Positions 26,231 to 34,950 are shown, counted from the stretch's first letter. The stretch: DNA of 64,000 nt from SLRI01 sp964460465 (GCA_964460465.1 CAYWSB010000006.1:1-64000), one strand, 5' to 3'. A program made the numbers and translations. Notes: generated from the sequence alone by a model not told the origin.

Positions 26231-28144
26231 ATGAGCGATACCGTTCAGCCCTTCGAGGCGGAGGTCGGCCGGGTGCTCGACCTGGTCGTCAACTCGCTCT
26301 ACAAGGAGCGTGAGATTTTCCTCCGCGAGCTCGTCTCGAACGCGTCGGACGCCTGCGACAAGCTCCGCTACGCCTCGCTCTCGCAGCCCGAGCTGCTCGG
26401 CACCGACACCGAGCTCAGGGTCGAGATCTTCGCCGACCCCGACGCCCGCCTCCTGACCGTGCGCGACAACGGCATCGGCATGGACAGGGACGAGCTCAAG
26501 GCCAATCTCGGCACCATCGCGCGCTCCGGCACCGCCCGCTTCATCGAGGCGCTCGGCCAGCAGCGGGATCAGCAGAAGAACGGCGACATCCGGCTGATCG
26601 GCCAGTTCGGCGTCGGCTTCTATGCCGCCTTCATGGTCGCCGACCGGGTGGTGGTGCAGAGCCGCAAGGCCGGCGAGGACACGACCTGGCTCTGGGCCTC
26701 GGACGGCCGGCAGGGCTTCACCGTCAGCGAGGCGCCCGAGCCCGGCCCGCGCGGCACGGCGATCAGCCTGCATCTCAAGGAGGACGCCGGGGAGTTCCTC
26801 TCCGAATGGCGGCTGAAGGAGATCATCCGCCGCTACAGCGACCACATCGCCTTTCCGATCCTCTTGGACGTCAAGCCCAAGGCCGGCGACACCAGGACCG
26901 AGGCCAAGGCACCGGAGAAGGTCAACGAGGGTGGTGCCCTCTGGACCCGCTCGAAGAGCGAGATCACCGACGAGCAGTACAAGGAATTCTATCACCACGT
27001 CGCGCACGCCTTCGACGAGCCGTTCGCGCGCGTGCATTTCACCGCCGAGGGCCAGCTCAGCTACACGGCCCTCCTCTTCGTCCCCTCGATGCGCCCCTTC
27101 GATCTCTACGATCCCAAGCGCCGGCACGGGGTGAAGCTCTACGTCAAGCGGGTGTTCATCACCGACGACGTCGAGGCGCTGATGCCGCGCTACCTGCGGT
27201 TCGTGGCGGGCGTGGTCGATTCCGAGGACCTGCAGCTCAACGTCAGTCGCGAGACCCTGCAGCACGGCGCCATCGTCGCCAAGATGAAGAAGGTGCTGGT
27301 CAAGCGCGTCATCGACGAGCTGGCCAGGAAGGCCAAGGAGGAGGGCTACGACAAGTTCTGGGCCGATTTCGGCCCGGTGCTCAAGGAGGGACTCTACGAG
27401 GATCACGAGAACCGCGAGAAGCTGCTCGAGCTCGCCCGCTTCCGCACCACGCACGACACCGGCTGGACCACGCTCGAGGCCTATCTCGGCCGCATGAAGG
27501 AGGGCCAGGAGGAGATCTACTACATCACCGGCGAGAGCGTGGCGGCACTCCGCACCAGCCCGCAGCTCGAGGTGGCCCGGGCCAAGGGGGTCGAGGTCCT
27601 GCTGTTCGAGGACCCGGTCGACGAGTTCTGGCTGCCCGAGATGGGGCCGCACCAGGGCAAGAGCTTCAAGTCCCTGACCAAGAGCGACGTCGACCTCTCG
27701 AAGATCAAGGGTGATGCGGCGGACGAGCCCGCGGCCGAGAAGGCGCCCGAGGCGCAGGCCCGGCTCGACAAGCTGATCGCCCGGCTCAAGCTGACGCTGG
27801 AGGGCCAGGTGCAGGACGTCCGCGCGTCGAAGCGCCTGAAGGAGAGTGCCGTCTGCCTCGTCGCCCCCGACCAGGGCATGGATCTCCGGCTCGAGCGGCT
27901 CCTCAAGCAGCACGAGAGCCTGGGCGGCCAGTCGAAGCCGATCCTCGAGGTCAATCCCGAGCACGAGCTGATCGTTCGGCTCGAGGCCATGGCCGAGACG
28001 GAGGGCAGTGCCGCCGAGCTCGACGAATTGGCGCTTCTGCTCCTCGACCAGGCGCGTATCATCGAGGGCGAGCCGGTCCCGGACCCGGGCGCCTTCTCCA
28101 GGCGGATGAGCCGCTATCTGGCGAAAAGCCTGCTCGCGGCCTGA
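26231..28144 (+). CDS. htpG: molecular chaperone HtpG (Hsp90)
   Basis: This cytoplasmic Hsp90 chaperone has 637 residues. It has the N-terminal GHKL ATPase with YKEREIFLRELVSNASDAC, DNGIGM, and GQFGVGFYAAFMV. The middle domain contains LNVSRETLQ with the catalytic-loop Arg. The C-terminal dimerisation domain is intact. The ATG at 26231 gives the standard length; an upstream ATG at 26189 would add 14 unlikely residues. gabD starts 36 nt after its stop, so the two may be co-transcribed from a heat-shock-like promoter. Confidence 0.96.
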   Translation: MSDTVQPFEAEVGRVLDLVVNSLYKEREIFLRELVSNASDACDKLRYASLSQPELLGTDTELRVEIFADPDARLLTVRDNGIGMDRDELKANLGTIARSGTARFIEALGQQRDQQKNGDIRLIGQFGVGFYAAFMVADRVVVQSRKAGEDTTWLWASDGRQGFTVSEAPEPGPRGTAISLHLKEDAGEFLSEWRLKEIIRRYSDHIAFPILLDVKPKAGDTRTEAKAPEKVNEGGALWTRSKSEITDEQYKEFYHHVAHAFDEPFARVHFTAEGQLSYTALLFVPSMRPFDLYDPKRRHGVKLYVKRVFITDDVEALMPRYLRFVAGVVDSEDLQLNVSRETLQHGAIVAKMKKVLVKRVIDELARKAKEEGYDKFWADFGPVLKEGLYEDHENREKLLELARFRTTHDTGWTTLEAYLGRMKEGQEEIYYITGESVAALRTSPQLEVARAKGVEVLLFEDPVDEFWLPEMGPHQGKSFKSLTKSDVDLSKIKGDAADEPAAEKAPEAQARLDKLIARLKLTLEGQVQDVRASKRLKESAVCLVAPDQGMDLRLERLLKQHESLGGQSKPILEVNPEHELIVRLEAMAETEGSAAELDELALLLLDQARIIEGEPVPDPGAFSRRMSRYLAKSLLAA

Positions 28145-28180
28145 CGCCGAGACATCAAGAAACCCAAGGGGAGAACGACC

Positions 28181-29662
28181 ATGGCGGTCGCACTGAAGGA
28201 CATCCGCAACGCGCTGAAGGACCCGTCGCTGCTGAAGGAGGCCTGCTACATCGACGGTGCCTGGGTCGAGGCCGACAGCAAGAAGACCCTCGAGGTCACC
28301 GACCCGGCCACCGGCGAGGTGCTGGGAACCGTGCCCAGCATGGACGTGGCCGAGACCAGGCGCGCCATCGCCGCGGCCGAGGCGGCTCTTCCCGCCTGGC
28401 GGGCCAAGACCGGCAAGGAGCGGGCCGCCATCCTCAGGAAGTGGTTCGACCTGATCGTCGCGGCCAAGGACGATCTCGGCTACCTGATGACCCGCGAGCA
28501 GGGCAAGCCGCTGGCCGAGGCCACCGGCGAGGTGGTCTACGGGGCGTCCTTCGTCGAATGGTTCGCCGAGGAGGCCAAGCGCGTCTACGGCGACGTCATC
28601 CCGACCGTGGTCCCCAGCCGCCGCATCCTGGCGATCAAGCAGCCGGTCGGCGTCTGTGCGGCGATCACGCCCTGGAACTTCCCGAACGCGATGATCACGC
28701 GCAAGTGCGCCCCGGGTCTCGCCGTGGGCTGCACCTTCGTCGTCAAGCCCGCCTCGATGACCCCCTACTCGGCCCTGGCCCTGGCCGAGCTCGCCGAGCG
28801 GGCCGGCATGCCCAAGGGTGTCTTCAACATCGTCACCGGCAGTGCGTCGAGGATCGGCGGCGAGCTCACCTCGAACAAGGTGGTGCGCAAGGTGTCGTTC
28901 ACGGGCTCCACCGACGTCGGCAAGCTGCTCCTCAAGCAGTGCGCCGACACGGTCAAGCGCGTCTCGATGGAGCTCGGCGGGCACGCCCCGTTCATCGTCT
29001 TCGACGACGCCGACCTCGAATCGGCGGTCAAGGGGGCGATCCTCTGCAAGTTCCGGAACTGCGGCCAGACCTGCGTCTGCACCAACCGGATCTACGTCCA
29101 GGCCGGCGTCTACGACGCGTTCGTCGAGAAGTTCAAGGCGGCGACGGCGGCGCTCAAGGTCGGCCGAGGCACCGAGACCGGCATCGAGGTCGGCCCGCTG
29201 ATCGAGGCGGCGGCGGTCAGGAAGGCGCAGGAGCATGTCGACGACGCCGTGGCCAAGGGGGCGACCCTCACCCTCGGCGGCAAGCCGCACGCATTGGGTG
29301 GTCTGTTCTTCGAGCCCACGGTGCTCGCCAACTGCAACGCCGAGATGAAGATCGCGCGCGAGGAGACCTTCGGCCCCGTGGCCCCGATCTTCAAGTTCGA
29401 GACCGAGGAGGAGGTCATCAAGCTCGCCAACGACAGCGACGTCGGTCTCGCCGGCTACTTCTACGCCCGCGACCTCGGCCGCGTCTTCCGCGTCGCCGAG
29501 GCGTTGGAAGTGGGCCTGCTCGGCGTCAACGACGGCGTCATCGCCAACGAGGTCGCCCCCTTCGGCGGCGTCAAGGAAAGCGGCCTCGGCCGCGAGGGCT
29601 CCAAGTACGGCGTGGATGAGTACCTCGAGATCAAGTACGTGAGCCTCGGCGGCATCAGCTGA
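28181..29662 (+). CDS. gabD: NAD(P)-dependent succinate-semialdehyde dehydrogenase
   Basis: This should oxidise succinate semialdehyde to succinate. The 493-residue aldehyde dehydrogenase has ITPWNFPNAMITRK, the general-base Glu264 in MELGGHAP, and the catalytic Cys298 in NCGQTCVC. That NCGQTC(V/I)C pattern, with a second Cys two residues on, is typical of GabD. A GGGGAGAA site precedes the ATG. No GABA transaminase lies in the window. Confidence 0.93.
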   Translation: MAVALKDIRNALKDPSLLKEACYIDGAWVEADSKKTLEVTDPATGEVLGTVPSMDVAETRRAIAAAEAALPAWRAKTGKERAAILRKWFDLIVAAKDDLGYLMTREQGKPLAEATGEVVYGASFVEWFAEEAKRVYGDVIPTVVPSRRILAIKQPVGVCAAITPWNFPNAMITRKCAPGLAVGCTFVVKPASMTPYSALALAELAERAGMPKGVFNIVTGSASRIGGELTSNKVVRKVSFTGSTDVGKLLLKQCADTVKRVSMELGGHAPFIVFDDADLESAVKGAILCKFRNCGQTCVCTNRIYVQAGVYDAFVEKFKAATAALKVGRGTETGIEVGPLIEAAAVRKAQEHVDDAVAKGATLTLGGKPHALGGLFFEPTVLANCNAEMKIAREETFGPVAPIFKFETEEEVIKLANDSDVGLAGYFYARDLGRVFRVAEALEVGLLGVNDGVIANEVAPFGGVKESGLGREGSKYGVDEYLEIKYVSLGGIS

Positions 29663-29690
29663 GATAGGGGTGGCGGCGAACGGCGTCTCG

Positions 29691-30299
29691 ATGGACGAGT
29701 ACCTCGAGAAGCTGTTCGCCGAAGCCTACCGGCAGGAGGTCGAGCAGGAGGAGAACGTCGTCCGCTCGCTGCCGATCATCGCCGCCATCGCCAGCGTCAC
29801 GCTCCTGGTGCTGCGCGAGTTCGGCGATGGCGTGCCACGCTTCGACTGGTCGCCGCTGGCGTTCCTGGTGCACGGCCTGATCGTCGCGATCGGCGCCGGT
29901 TTCCTCTACGTCCTGGTCTTTCTGTTCGTCGCCATCCGGCCACGCCGCTACGAGCACCCCGACGACGCCACCGGTATCCGTGCCGTGGCAGGGGAGCTGC
30001 TCGACTTCTACCAGAACGAGAACGTCGGCGCCGAGGCGGCCGAGACCATGGCCTTGCGCGATCTGCGGCAGCAGATGATTGATCAGCTCGCCGTGGCCGC
30101 GACCAACAACAGGGAGCAGAACATGCAGCGTCAGCGCGCGCGCAGCAAGGCGTTCAACGGGCTGGTCGCCGCCTTGGCTCTGGCATTCGTTCTGGTCGGC
30201 ACGATATACTTGAGCGAAACCTTGGCTGCGGCCGCCCGGGCGAACACCGCCTCGGCAGCACGGGAGTCGTCGCGATGGCGCACGACGCCGACACGATGA
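29691..30299 (+). CDS. hypothetical protein with three membrane segments
   Basis: The 202-residue product has an acidic amphipathic N-terminus (MDEYLEKLFAEAYRQEVEQEE). Two membrane segments follow at about 25-45 and 58-84, then a soluble stretch rich in Gln/Glu (about 85-150) and a third membrane segment near 158-180. The layout is like small multi-helix membrane proteins of the SLATT type, but I see no diagnostic motif. A GTG at 29670 is an alternative start. The gene follows gabD by 28 nt. Confidence 0.6.
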   Translation: MDEYLEKLFAEAYRQEVEQEENVVRSLPIIAAIASVTLLVLREFGDGVPRFDWSPLAFLVHGLIVAIGAGFLYVLVFLFVAIRPRRYEHPDDATGIRAVAGELLDFYQNENVGAEAAETMALRDLRQQMIDQLAVAATNNREQNMQRQRARSKAFNGLVAALALAFVLVGTIYLSETLAAAARANTASAARESSRWRTTPTR

Positions 30300-30511
30300 A
30301 CGGTCGCTCCCGGCCGAGCTCCGGCCGGGTCAAGCCGTCGCTGGGCCCGCCCAAAACCGTCGTGCACGGCGCCTGGGGCAGGGCCTTGCCGGCGCCCAAG
30401 CCCGGCGAGAAGGAAGAGTCGATCTTCACCTCCTGGCTCATGGGGCTGCTGGGCCGGCCCCATCCCGGCGCCGTCGAGGAAGACAAGGCCCGGAACGCCG
30501 TTCGGCGCTAA
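30275..30511 (+). CDS. small hypothetical protein
   Basis: The 78-residue product overlaps the previous gene by 25 nt and has a GGGAG site 7-8 nt before its ATG, a typical translational-coupling layout. It is basic in the N-terminal half and Pro-rich, with a short hydrophobic patch (IFTSWLMGLLG) near residue 50. I do not recognise a family. It could be a chance frame, but spacing and codon use support expression. Confidence 0.45.
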   Translation: MAHDADTMNGRSRPSSGRVKPSLGPPKTVVHGAWGRALPAPKPGEKEESIFTSWLMGLLGRPHPGAVEEDKARNAVRR

Positions 30512-30610
30512 GTGGCGCGCGCGACGGCCGCCGCTCTGTTTCGCGATTGAACCGGCAGGCTGGCCGAGTCGTCCCTGCGTTGTCTCGCCGCGGGCGCGCC
30601 GCCGCTGCGC

Positions 30611-30867
30611 GTGACGACGGCGGTATCGAGCAGGGGCCAGACGATCGGGGCCGCCGGCACTCGCCGGCCATGGGGTGGAGGCCAGGCACGCGACTCGTGA
30701 TCGAGAAGACCAGCGACGGCGTGCTGCTCCGCCCGGCCGCACCCTTCCTGCGAGCGATGCCGGAGGAGGTCTCCGCCCCGCTGCCGCACCACGGCCCGGC
30801 GAGGACGCCGGAGGCGATGGCGGCAGGAATGCTCGCCGAGGCGCGGCGCCACCATGCTGGCGATTGA
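30611..30867 (+). pseudogene. frameshifted AbrB-type antitoxin (VapB-like)
   Basis: The N-terminal AbrB/SpoVT strand is readable from GTG 30611 as VTTAVSSRGQTI in one frame. The rest, MGWRPGTRLVIEKTSDGVLLR and on, is in another frame from 30670 to the TGA at 30865. Aligned with a standard antitoxin the sequence is continuous, except for a net loss of one base between about 30660 and 30670 and one missing codon. The gene cannot encode a full antitoxin as read. Its end overlaps the PIN gene by 14 nt, the normal VapBC layout. Confidence 0.72.
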
Positions 30868-31231
30868 TGCGAACATCCTCGTCCGCCACCGGACCGGCGA
30901 CCGCGCCGAGCAGTCGGCCCGGGCCCGAGCACCGGTGGACGGCAACGACGTGCCTGTCGGCGATACCGTCATGCTCGAGACCGCGCGGGTGCGGCGCAGC
31001 GCCTGCGGCTCTTCCCGCCTGCAGGTCACCAGGGCACTCCGCCATTGCCCGCCGGACACGGTGTCGGCGGAGAGCCCGGCAATCGTCGCCCGAGCCCTCG
31101 ACGTCAGGGCGGCAGGCATGGACGGCGCCGATGCGCGGCAACTGACACGCGCCGTCCACGGCGCCGCCTTCGTCACCTCCGACAGGAAGCTCGTCGACGC
31201 CGCCGGCATCGGCACGACGCGACCGCCCTGA
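30854..31231 (+). CDS. PIN-domain toxin (VapC-like), possibly decaying
   Basis: The 125-residue frame is open and starts MLAIDANILV as in VapC ribonucleases. The four acidic metal-binding positions appear present: Asp5, the Glu of MLETARV, the Asp of GADARQ and the Asp of TSDRKL. Several normally conserved hydrophobic positions are replaced (GMDGADARQL where GMDFADALHL is usual). It looks diverged, which fits its frameshifted partner antitoxin. It may be inactive. Confidence 0.6.
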   Translation: MLAIDANILVRHRTGDRAEQSARARAPVDGNDVPVGDTVMLETARVRRSACGSSRLQVTRALRHCPPDTVSAESPAIVARALDVRAAGMDGADARQLTRAVHGAAFVTSDRKLVDAAGIGTTRPP

Positions 31232-31252
31232 GCCGCCGAACGGCGTGGGCTC

Positions 31253-31294
31253 TTGACAGCAGTCGACAGCTCGTATTTAACAAACACGTTAAAT
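31253..31294 (+). promoter_or_regulatory. promoter with overlapping palindromic operator (ArsR-type)
   Basis: A perfect -35 box TTGACA (31253-31258) is followed after 17 nt by TTTAAC (31276-31281) as -10. The -10 lies inside a perfect inverted repeat: ATTTAAC at 31275-31281 and GTTAAAT at 31288-31294, separated by AAACAC. The palindrome is an AT-rich island in 70% GC DNA. It sits 20 nt before the first start of an operon whose second gene is an ArsR repressor, so it is the likely ArsR operator. Confidence 0.65.
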
Positions 31295-31313
31295 GAAGCT
31301 GCGGGAGGATGCG

Positions 31314-31694
31314 ATGCCCTGGACGCACGGCGTGTTCTACTGGAACGAGCTCATGGCCTGGGACGTCGAGCGGGCCAAGCGCTTCTATGGCGAGGCGATC
31401 GGCTGGAGCTACGAGCCGATGCAGGTGCCGGACGGCACCTACTGGATCATCAAGGCCGGCGACACCACCGTGGGCGGCATGTTCCAGCTCAGCCAGCCGC
31501 ACCACGCGGGCGTGCCGGAAGGCTGGATGGCCTATCTCGCGGTCGACGACATCGATGCCCGGCTCGAGAGGGCGGTGGCCGCCGGCGGGACAGTGATGCG
31601 GCCCGCCTTCGACATCCCGGGCGTCGGGCGGATCGCCATCCTCAAGGAGCCCGGCGGCGCCGGCATCGGCTGGATCACCCCGGCGAGCGCCTGA
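31314..31694 (+). CDS. VOC family protein (glyoxalase-like)
   Basis: The 126-residue single VOC domain starts PWTHGVFYWNELMAWDVERAKRFY and ends GGAGIGWITP. It belongs to the group often annotated CFP32/glyoxalase-like and found beside ArsR regulators. Substrate is unknown. A GGGAGGA site precedes the ATG at 31314; the upstream in-frame ATG at 31293 lies in the operator and is unlikely. It is the first gene of a seven-gene plus-strand operon. Confidence 0.85.
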   Translation: MPWTHGVFYWNELMAWDVERAKRFYGEAIGWSYEPMQVPDGTYWIIKAGDTTVGGMFQLSQPHHAGVPEGWMAYLAVDDIDARLERAVAAGGTVMRPAFDIPGVGRIAILKEPGGAGIGWITPASA

Positions 31695-31704
31695 CGGACC
31701 ACCG

Positions 31705-32046
31705 ATGGCCGATAGCTTGAGCGAAACCTTCGCCGCCCTCGCCGACCCCACCCGCCGTGCCATCCTGGCGCGGCTGGCCGTGGGCGAGGCGACCGTGACC
31801 GAGCTGGCCGAGCCCTTCGCCATGTCGCTGCCGGCGGTCTCGCGACACCTCAAGGTGCTCGAGCGCGCCGGATTGATCAGCCGCGGCCGCGAGGCGCAGT
31901 GGCGGCCCTGCCGGCTCGAGCCGCACACGCTCAAGGCCGTCGACGACTGGCTCGAGGCCTATCGGCGGTTCTGGGGCGAGAGCTTCGACCGGCTCGATGA
32001 CTACCTGGCGGAGCTGCAGAAGGCGCCGAGCGATGAGCGGAACTAG
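31705..32046 (+). CDS. ArsR family transcriptional regulator
   Basis: The 113-residue winged-helix protein starts ETFAALADPTRRAILARLAVGEATVTELAEPF and has the recognition helix SLPAVSRHLKVLERAGLI. It lacks the CxC metal site of true ArsR/SmtB sensors, so it is probably of the subgroup paired with SRPBCC proteins. It lies 10 nt after the VOC gene, overlaps the YceI gene by 14 nt, and very probably binds the palindrome at 31275-31294. Confidence 0.9.
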   Translation: MADSLSETFAALADPTRRAILARLAVGEATVTELAEPFAMSLPAVSRHLKVLERAGLISRGREAQWRPCRLEPHTLKAVDDWLEAYRRFWGESFDRLDDYLAELQKAPSDERN

Positions 32047-32701
32047 ACGCACCCTCGCGAGCACTCTGGCTCTGGCGTGCCTCGCCACGGCGGCGCTGGC
32101 CGAGCCACTCGCCGACGGTACGCTCCCCGGGCCGCTGCCCGCCGGGACCTGGACGCTCGATCCGTCGCACACCAGCGTCCTGGCGCGGGTGAGCCATCTG
32201 GGCTTCTCGTTCTACACGGTCCGGTTCGCCACGGTCGACGCCACGCTCGAGCTCGATCCCGGGAACCCCGCCACGGCCAGCCTTACCGTCGCCGTCGACC
32301 CGCGGTCGATCACCACGCACTACCCCTTCGACGACCTCGACTTCGACGCCTACCTCGCCGGGCCCGAATGGCTCGACGCCGACGCGTTCCCCGAGATCAC
32401 CTTCCGCTCGACGAACATCAACCGCACCGGCGAGCGGACCGCCGAGGTCGCGGGCGAGCTCACCCTCAAGGGCGTGACGCGGCCCCTCACCCTCGCGACC
32501 ACCTTCAACGGCGGCTATGCCGGCCACGTCTTCGACGCGAACGCGCGAATCGGCTTCTCCGCCACCGGCAGCCTGTCGCGCTCGACCTTCGGCATCAGCA
32601 TGGGCCTGCCGGCCGAGGGCTCGACCATCGGCGTCGGCGACGCGGTCGAGATCATCATCGAGACCGAGCTGACCCGGCCCCGGGACGACGCCGGTGGCTA
32701 G
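32033..32701 (+). CDS. YceI family periplasmic protein
   Basis: YceI proteins are lipocalin-like periplasmic beta-barrels that bind polyisoprenoids or other lipophilic molecules. The 222-residue product has a signal peptide cut after ALA (about residue 23). WTLDPSHTSVLARVSHLGFS follows, then FDAYLAGPEWLDADAFPEITF and GELTLKGVTRPL, all family marks. The ATG at 32033 overlaps the end of the ArsR gene. Confidence 0.92.
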   Translation: MSGTRRTLASTLALACLATAALAEPLADGTLPGPLPAGTWTLDPSHTSVLARVSHLGFSFYTVRFATVDATLELDPGNPATASLTVAVDPRSITTHYPFDDLDFDAYLAGPEWLDADAFPEITFRSTNINRTGERTAEVAGELTLKGVTRPLTLATTFNGGYAGHVFDANARIGFSATGSLSRSTFGISMGLPAEGSTIGVGDAVEIIIETELTRPRDDAGG

Positions 32702-32807
32702 CGAACGCGGCGGGGCTGCGGATCGATTACGACCGCTGGCTGTCCGTCAGTCAGGCGCTCGATCGCCGGGCGCCCCACCCATGGCAGGAAGAGGGGAGAA
32801 CGATCCC

Positions 32808-33278
32808 ATGGCCCAGGCAGCGACCGCTACCCGCGACGCTTCGCACACAGCACCCGAGCTCGCCATCACCCGCAGCTTCAACGCCCCGGCGGCCCTCGTG
32901 TTCAAGGCCTGGACCCAGGCCGAGCATCTGGTCCGCTGGCTCGGCCCGAAGAGCCACCCGGCGCGCGAGGTCGAGGTCGACTTCCGCGAGGGCGGCCGCT
33001 GGCGCGCCTGCCTGCGCTCGCCCGCGGGCGAGGACATCTGGATGGGCGGCGAGTACCGCGAGATCCGCCCGCCCGACCGGCTGGCGCTGACCTTCGCCTG
33101 GGATTCCACCGGCTTCGAGACCCTCGTGACCATCCGCCTCGAGGAGGTCGGCGAGCGCACCGTCATGCACTTCCACCAGGCACCGTTCGCCTCGGTGGAG
33201 AGCCGCGACTCCCACAACGAGGGCTGGAGCGGCAGCTTCGACCGGCTGGCCGAGCACCTCGCGGCCCGCGCCGCCTGA
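32808..33278 (+). CDS. SRPBCC (AHSA1-like) domain protein
   Basis: The 156-residue protein has the START-like SRPBCC fold. ITRSFNAPAALVFKAWTQAEHLVRWLGP is the typical first strand-helix. HNEGWSGSFDRLAEHL is the C-terminal helix. Such proteins bind hydrophobic ligands in a deep cavity and are common partners of ArsR regulators. I chose the ATG at 32808, which has a GAGGGGAGAA site; in-frame starts at 32694 and 32781 would add an unlikely Arg/Pro-rich leader. Confidence 0.87.
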   Translation: MAQAATATRDASHTAPELAITRSFNAPAALVFKAWTQAEHLVRWLGPKSHPAREVEVDFREGGRWRACLRSPAGEDIWMGGEYREIRPPDRLALTFAWDSTGFETLVTIRLEEVGERTVMHFHQAPFASVESRDSHNEGWSGSFDRLAEHLAARAA

Positions 33279-33298
33279 CCCTTGCCAGGAGACCGACC

Positions 33299-34081
33299 AT
33301 GCTCGCACCCCGCATCGCCGGCCGCGACGAGTGGCTGGCCCGACGCCTGGACCTGCTCACGCGCGAGAAGGCGCTCACCCGGCTGCGCGACCAGCTCGCC
33401 GCCGAGCGCCGCCGGCTGCCCTGGGTCCCGGTCGAGAAGGACTATCGCTTCAACGCACCGGAGGGCCGGGTGACGCTCGCCGACCTCTTCGCCGGCAGGA
33501 GCCAGCTGGTCGTCAAGCATTTCATGCTCGGCCCCGGCTGGCAGGAGGGCTGCGTCGGCTGCTCGTTCGAGTCCGACCATGTCGAGGGTGCGCTCATCCA
33601 CCTCGAGAACCACGATGTCGGCTTCGTCGCCGTGGCCCGGGCACCCTTGGCCGAGATCCAGGCGTTCAAGCGGCGCATGGGCTGGCGCTTCCGCTGGGTC
33701 TCCTCCTTCGGCTCCGACTTCAACGACGACTACAACGTCTCCTTCACGCCCGAGGCGCTGGCCGACGGCAGCGCCTGCTACAACTACCGCAAGGGATCCG
33801 TGCCCATCGACGAGCTCTCGGGCCTGAGCGTCTTCGCCCGGGACGACCAGGGCCGCGTCTACCACACCTATTCGACCTATGGCCGGGGCGCGGAGGAGCT
33901 GCTCGGCACCTACGTCCTCCTCGACCTCACGCCCAGGGGCCGCAACGAGACCGGCCCGAACCGCGATCTGACCGACTGGGCCCGCCACCACGACCGCTAC
34001 GGCACGGGCGGCCACGTGGCACCCACGGGCCGCTTCGTCCCGGACGATGCGGCCGCCGCCACCTGCTGCGGCGGCGGCTGA
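33299..34081 (+). CDS. DUF899 thioredoxin-like protein, copy 1
   Basis: The 260-residue protein matches DUF899, a thioredoxin-fold family of unknown function. It has PWVPVEKDYRFN, then a redox-type motif GCVGCSF with Cys85 and Cys88, HDVGFVAVARAPLAEIQAFKRR, and GWRFRWVSSFGSDFNDDYNV. The CxxC placement suggests thiol-disulfide or peroxide-linked chemistry. The C-terminal tail ends in a second Cys pair (TCCGGG). Copy 2 is 178 nt downstream. Confidence 0.88.
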   Translation: MLAPRIAGRDEWLARRLDLLTREKALTRLRDQLAAERRRLPWVPVEKDYRFNAPEGRVTLADLFAGRSQLVVKHFMLGPGWQEGCVGCSFESDHVEGALIHLENHDVGFVAVARAPLAEIQAFKRRMGWRFRWVSSFGSDFNDDYNVSFTPEALADGSACYNYRKGSVPIDELSGLSVFARDDQGRVYHTYSTYGRGAEELLGTYVLLDLTPRGRNETGPNRDLTDWARHHDRYGTGGHVAPTGRFVPDDAAAATCCGGG

Positions 34082-34259
34082 GCGCCGGGGCGCGCCAGCC
34101 ATGCTCTGCTGCACGCTCGCGGGCATCGCCGGCGCCGCCGCCGGGGGCATCACCCGGCGCCCGGCGGTGGTGCTCGGGCCCAGGCCAACGAGCGACCTGG
34201 TGGCCGAGCTCATGGCGGCTCCGCTCTGCTCCGGCAACCCCACGCGAAAGGAATGAGCC

Positions 34260-34928
34260 ATGTCCGCATTCGCAGCCCCCGCACCCGTCATCGCTTCCCG
34301 CGACGTCTGGGCGGCCCAGCGCCGGGCCCTGCTCGCCGAGGAGAAGGCCGCGACCCGGGCCCTCGACGCCCTCGCCGCCCGCCGCCGCTCGCTGCCCTGG
34401 GTCCGGATCGAGAAGGACTACGCGTTCACCGGCGAGCACGGTGCGCTCGGGCTCGGCGACCTCTTCGGCCAAAACAGCCAGCTCGTCGTCTACCACTTCA
34501 TGTTCGGCCCGGGCTGGCGGGAAGGCTGCGACGGCTGCTCCTTCGTCGCCGATCATTTCGACGGTGCCGACCTGCACCTCCGCCACCACGACGTCAGCCT
34601 GGTCGCGGTCTCGCGGGCACCCTTGGCCGAGCTCCTGCCGTTCAAGCGACGGATGGGCTGGCGCTTCGCCTGGGTGTCGTCGGCGGGCTCCGACTTCAAC
34701 TACGACTTCGGCGCCACTGACGAGAGGGACCAGGAGCAGCACGGGCTCAGCGTCTTCGCCAGGGACGAGGATGGCGACATCTTCCACACCTATTCGACCC
34801 AGGGCCGCGGCGTCGACCTCCTGATCGGCGCCCACAACATCCTGGACATGACGCCCAAGGGCCGCAACGAGCAGGGGGTCATGGACTGGGTCCGTCACCA
34901 CGACCGCTACGCCGCCCGGCCGGCGTGA
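34260..34928 (+). CDS. DUF899 thioredoxin-like protein, copy 2
   Basis: The 222-residue paralogue of the preceding DUF899 gene keeps PWVRIEKDYAF, GCDGCSF (Cys90, Cys93), VSRAPLAELLPFKRRMGWRF and VSSAGSDFNYDFG. It is shorter because it lacks both the insert around residues 150-170 and the Cys-rich tail of copy 1. An AAAGGA site precedes the ATG. The two copies share the core but are clearly diverged, so they are not a recent duplication. Confidence 0.88.
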   Translation: MSAFAAPAPVIASRDVWAAQRRALLAEEKAATRALDALAARRRSLPWVRIEKDYAFTGEHGALGLGDLFGQNSQLVVYHFMFGPGWREGCDGCSFVADHFDGADLHLRHHDVSLVAVSRAPLAELLPFKRRMGWRFAWVSSAGSDFNYDFGATDERDQEQHGLSVFARDEDGDIFHTYSTQGRGVDLLIGAHNILDMTPKGRNEQGVMDWVRHHDRYAARPA

Positions 34929-34950
34929 CGCCAGAAAGCGAGGTGCAGCG

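Noticed and set aside
26105..29290. 1061-codon open frame antisense to htpG and gabD
   Set aside because: It is a by-product of third-position GC bias opposite two clear genes; its product is low in complexity, rich in Ala, Glu, Arg and Gly, and has no family motif.
34101..34256. 51-codon frame between the two DUF899 genes
   Set aside because: It has no ribosome site or family similarity, and the gap (178 nt) is better read as spacer in the operon.
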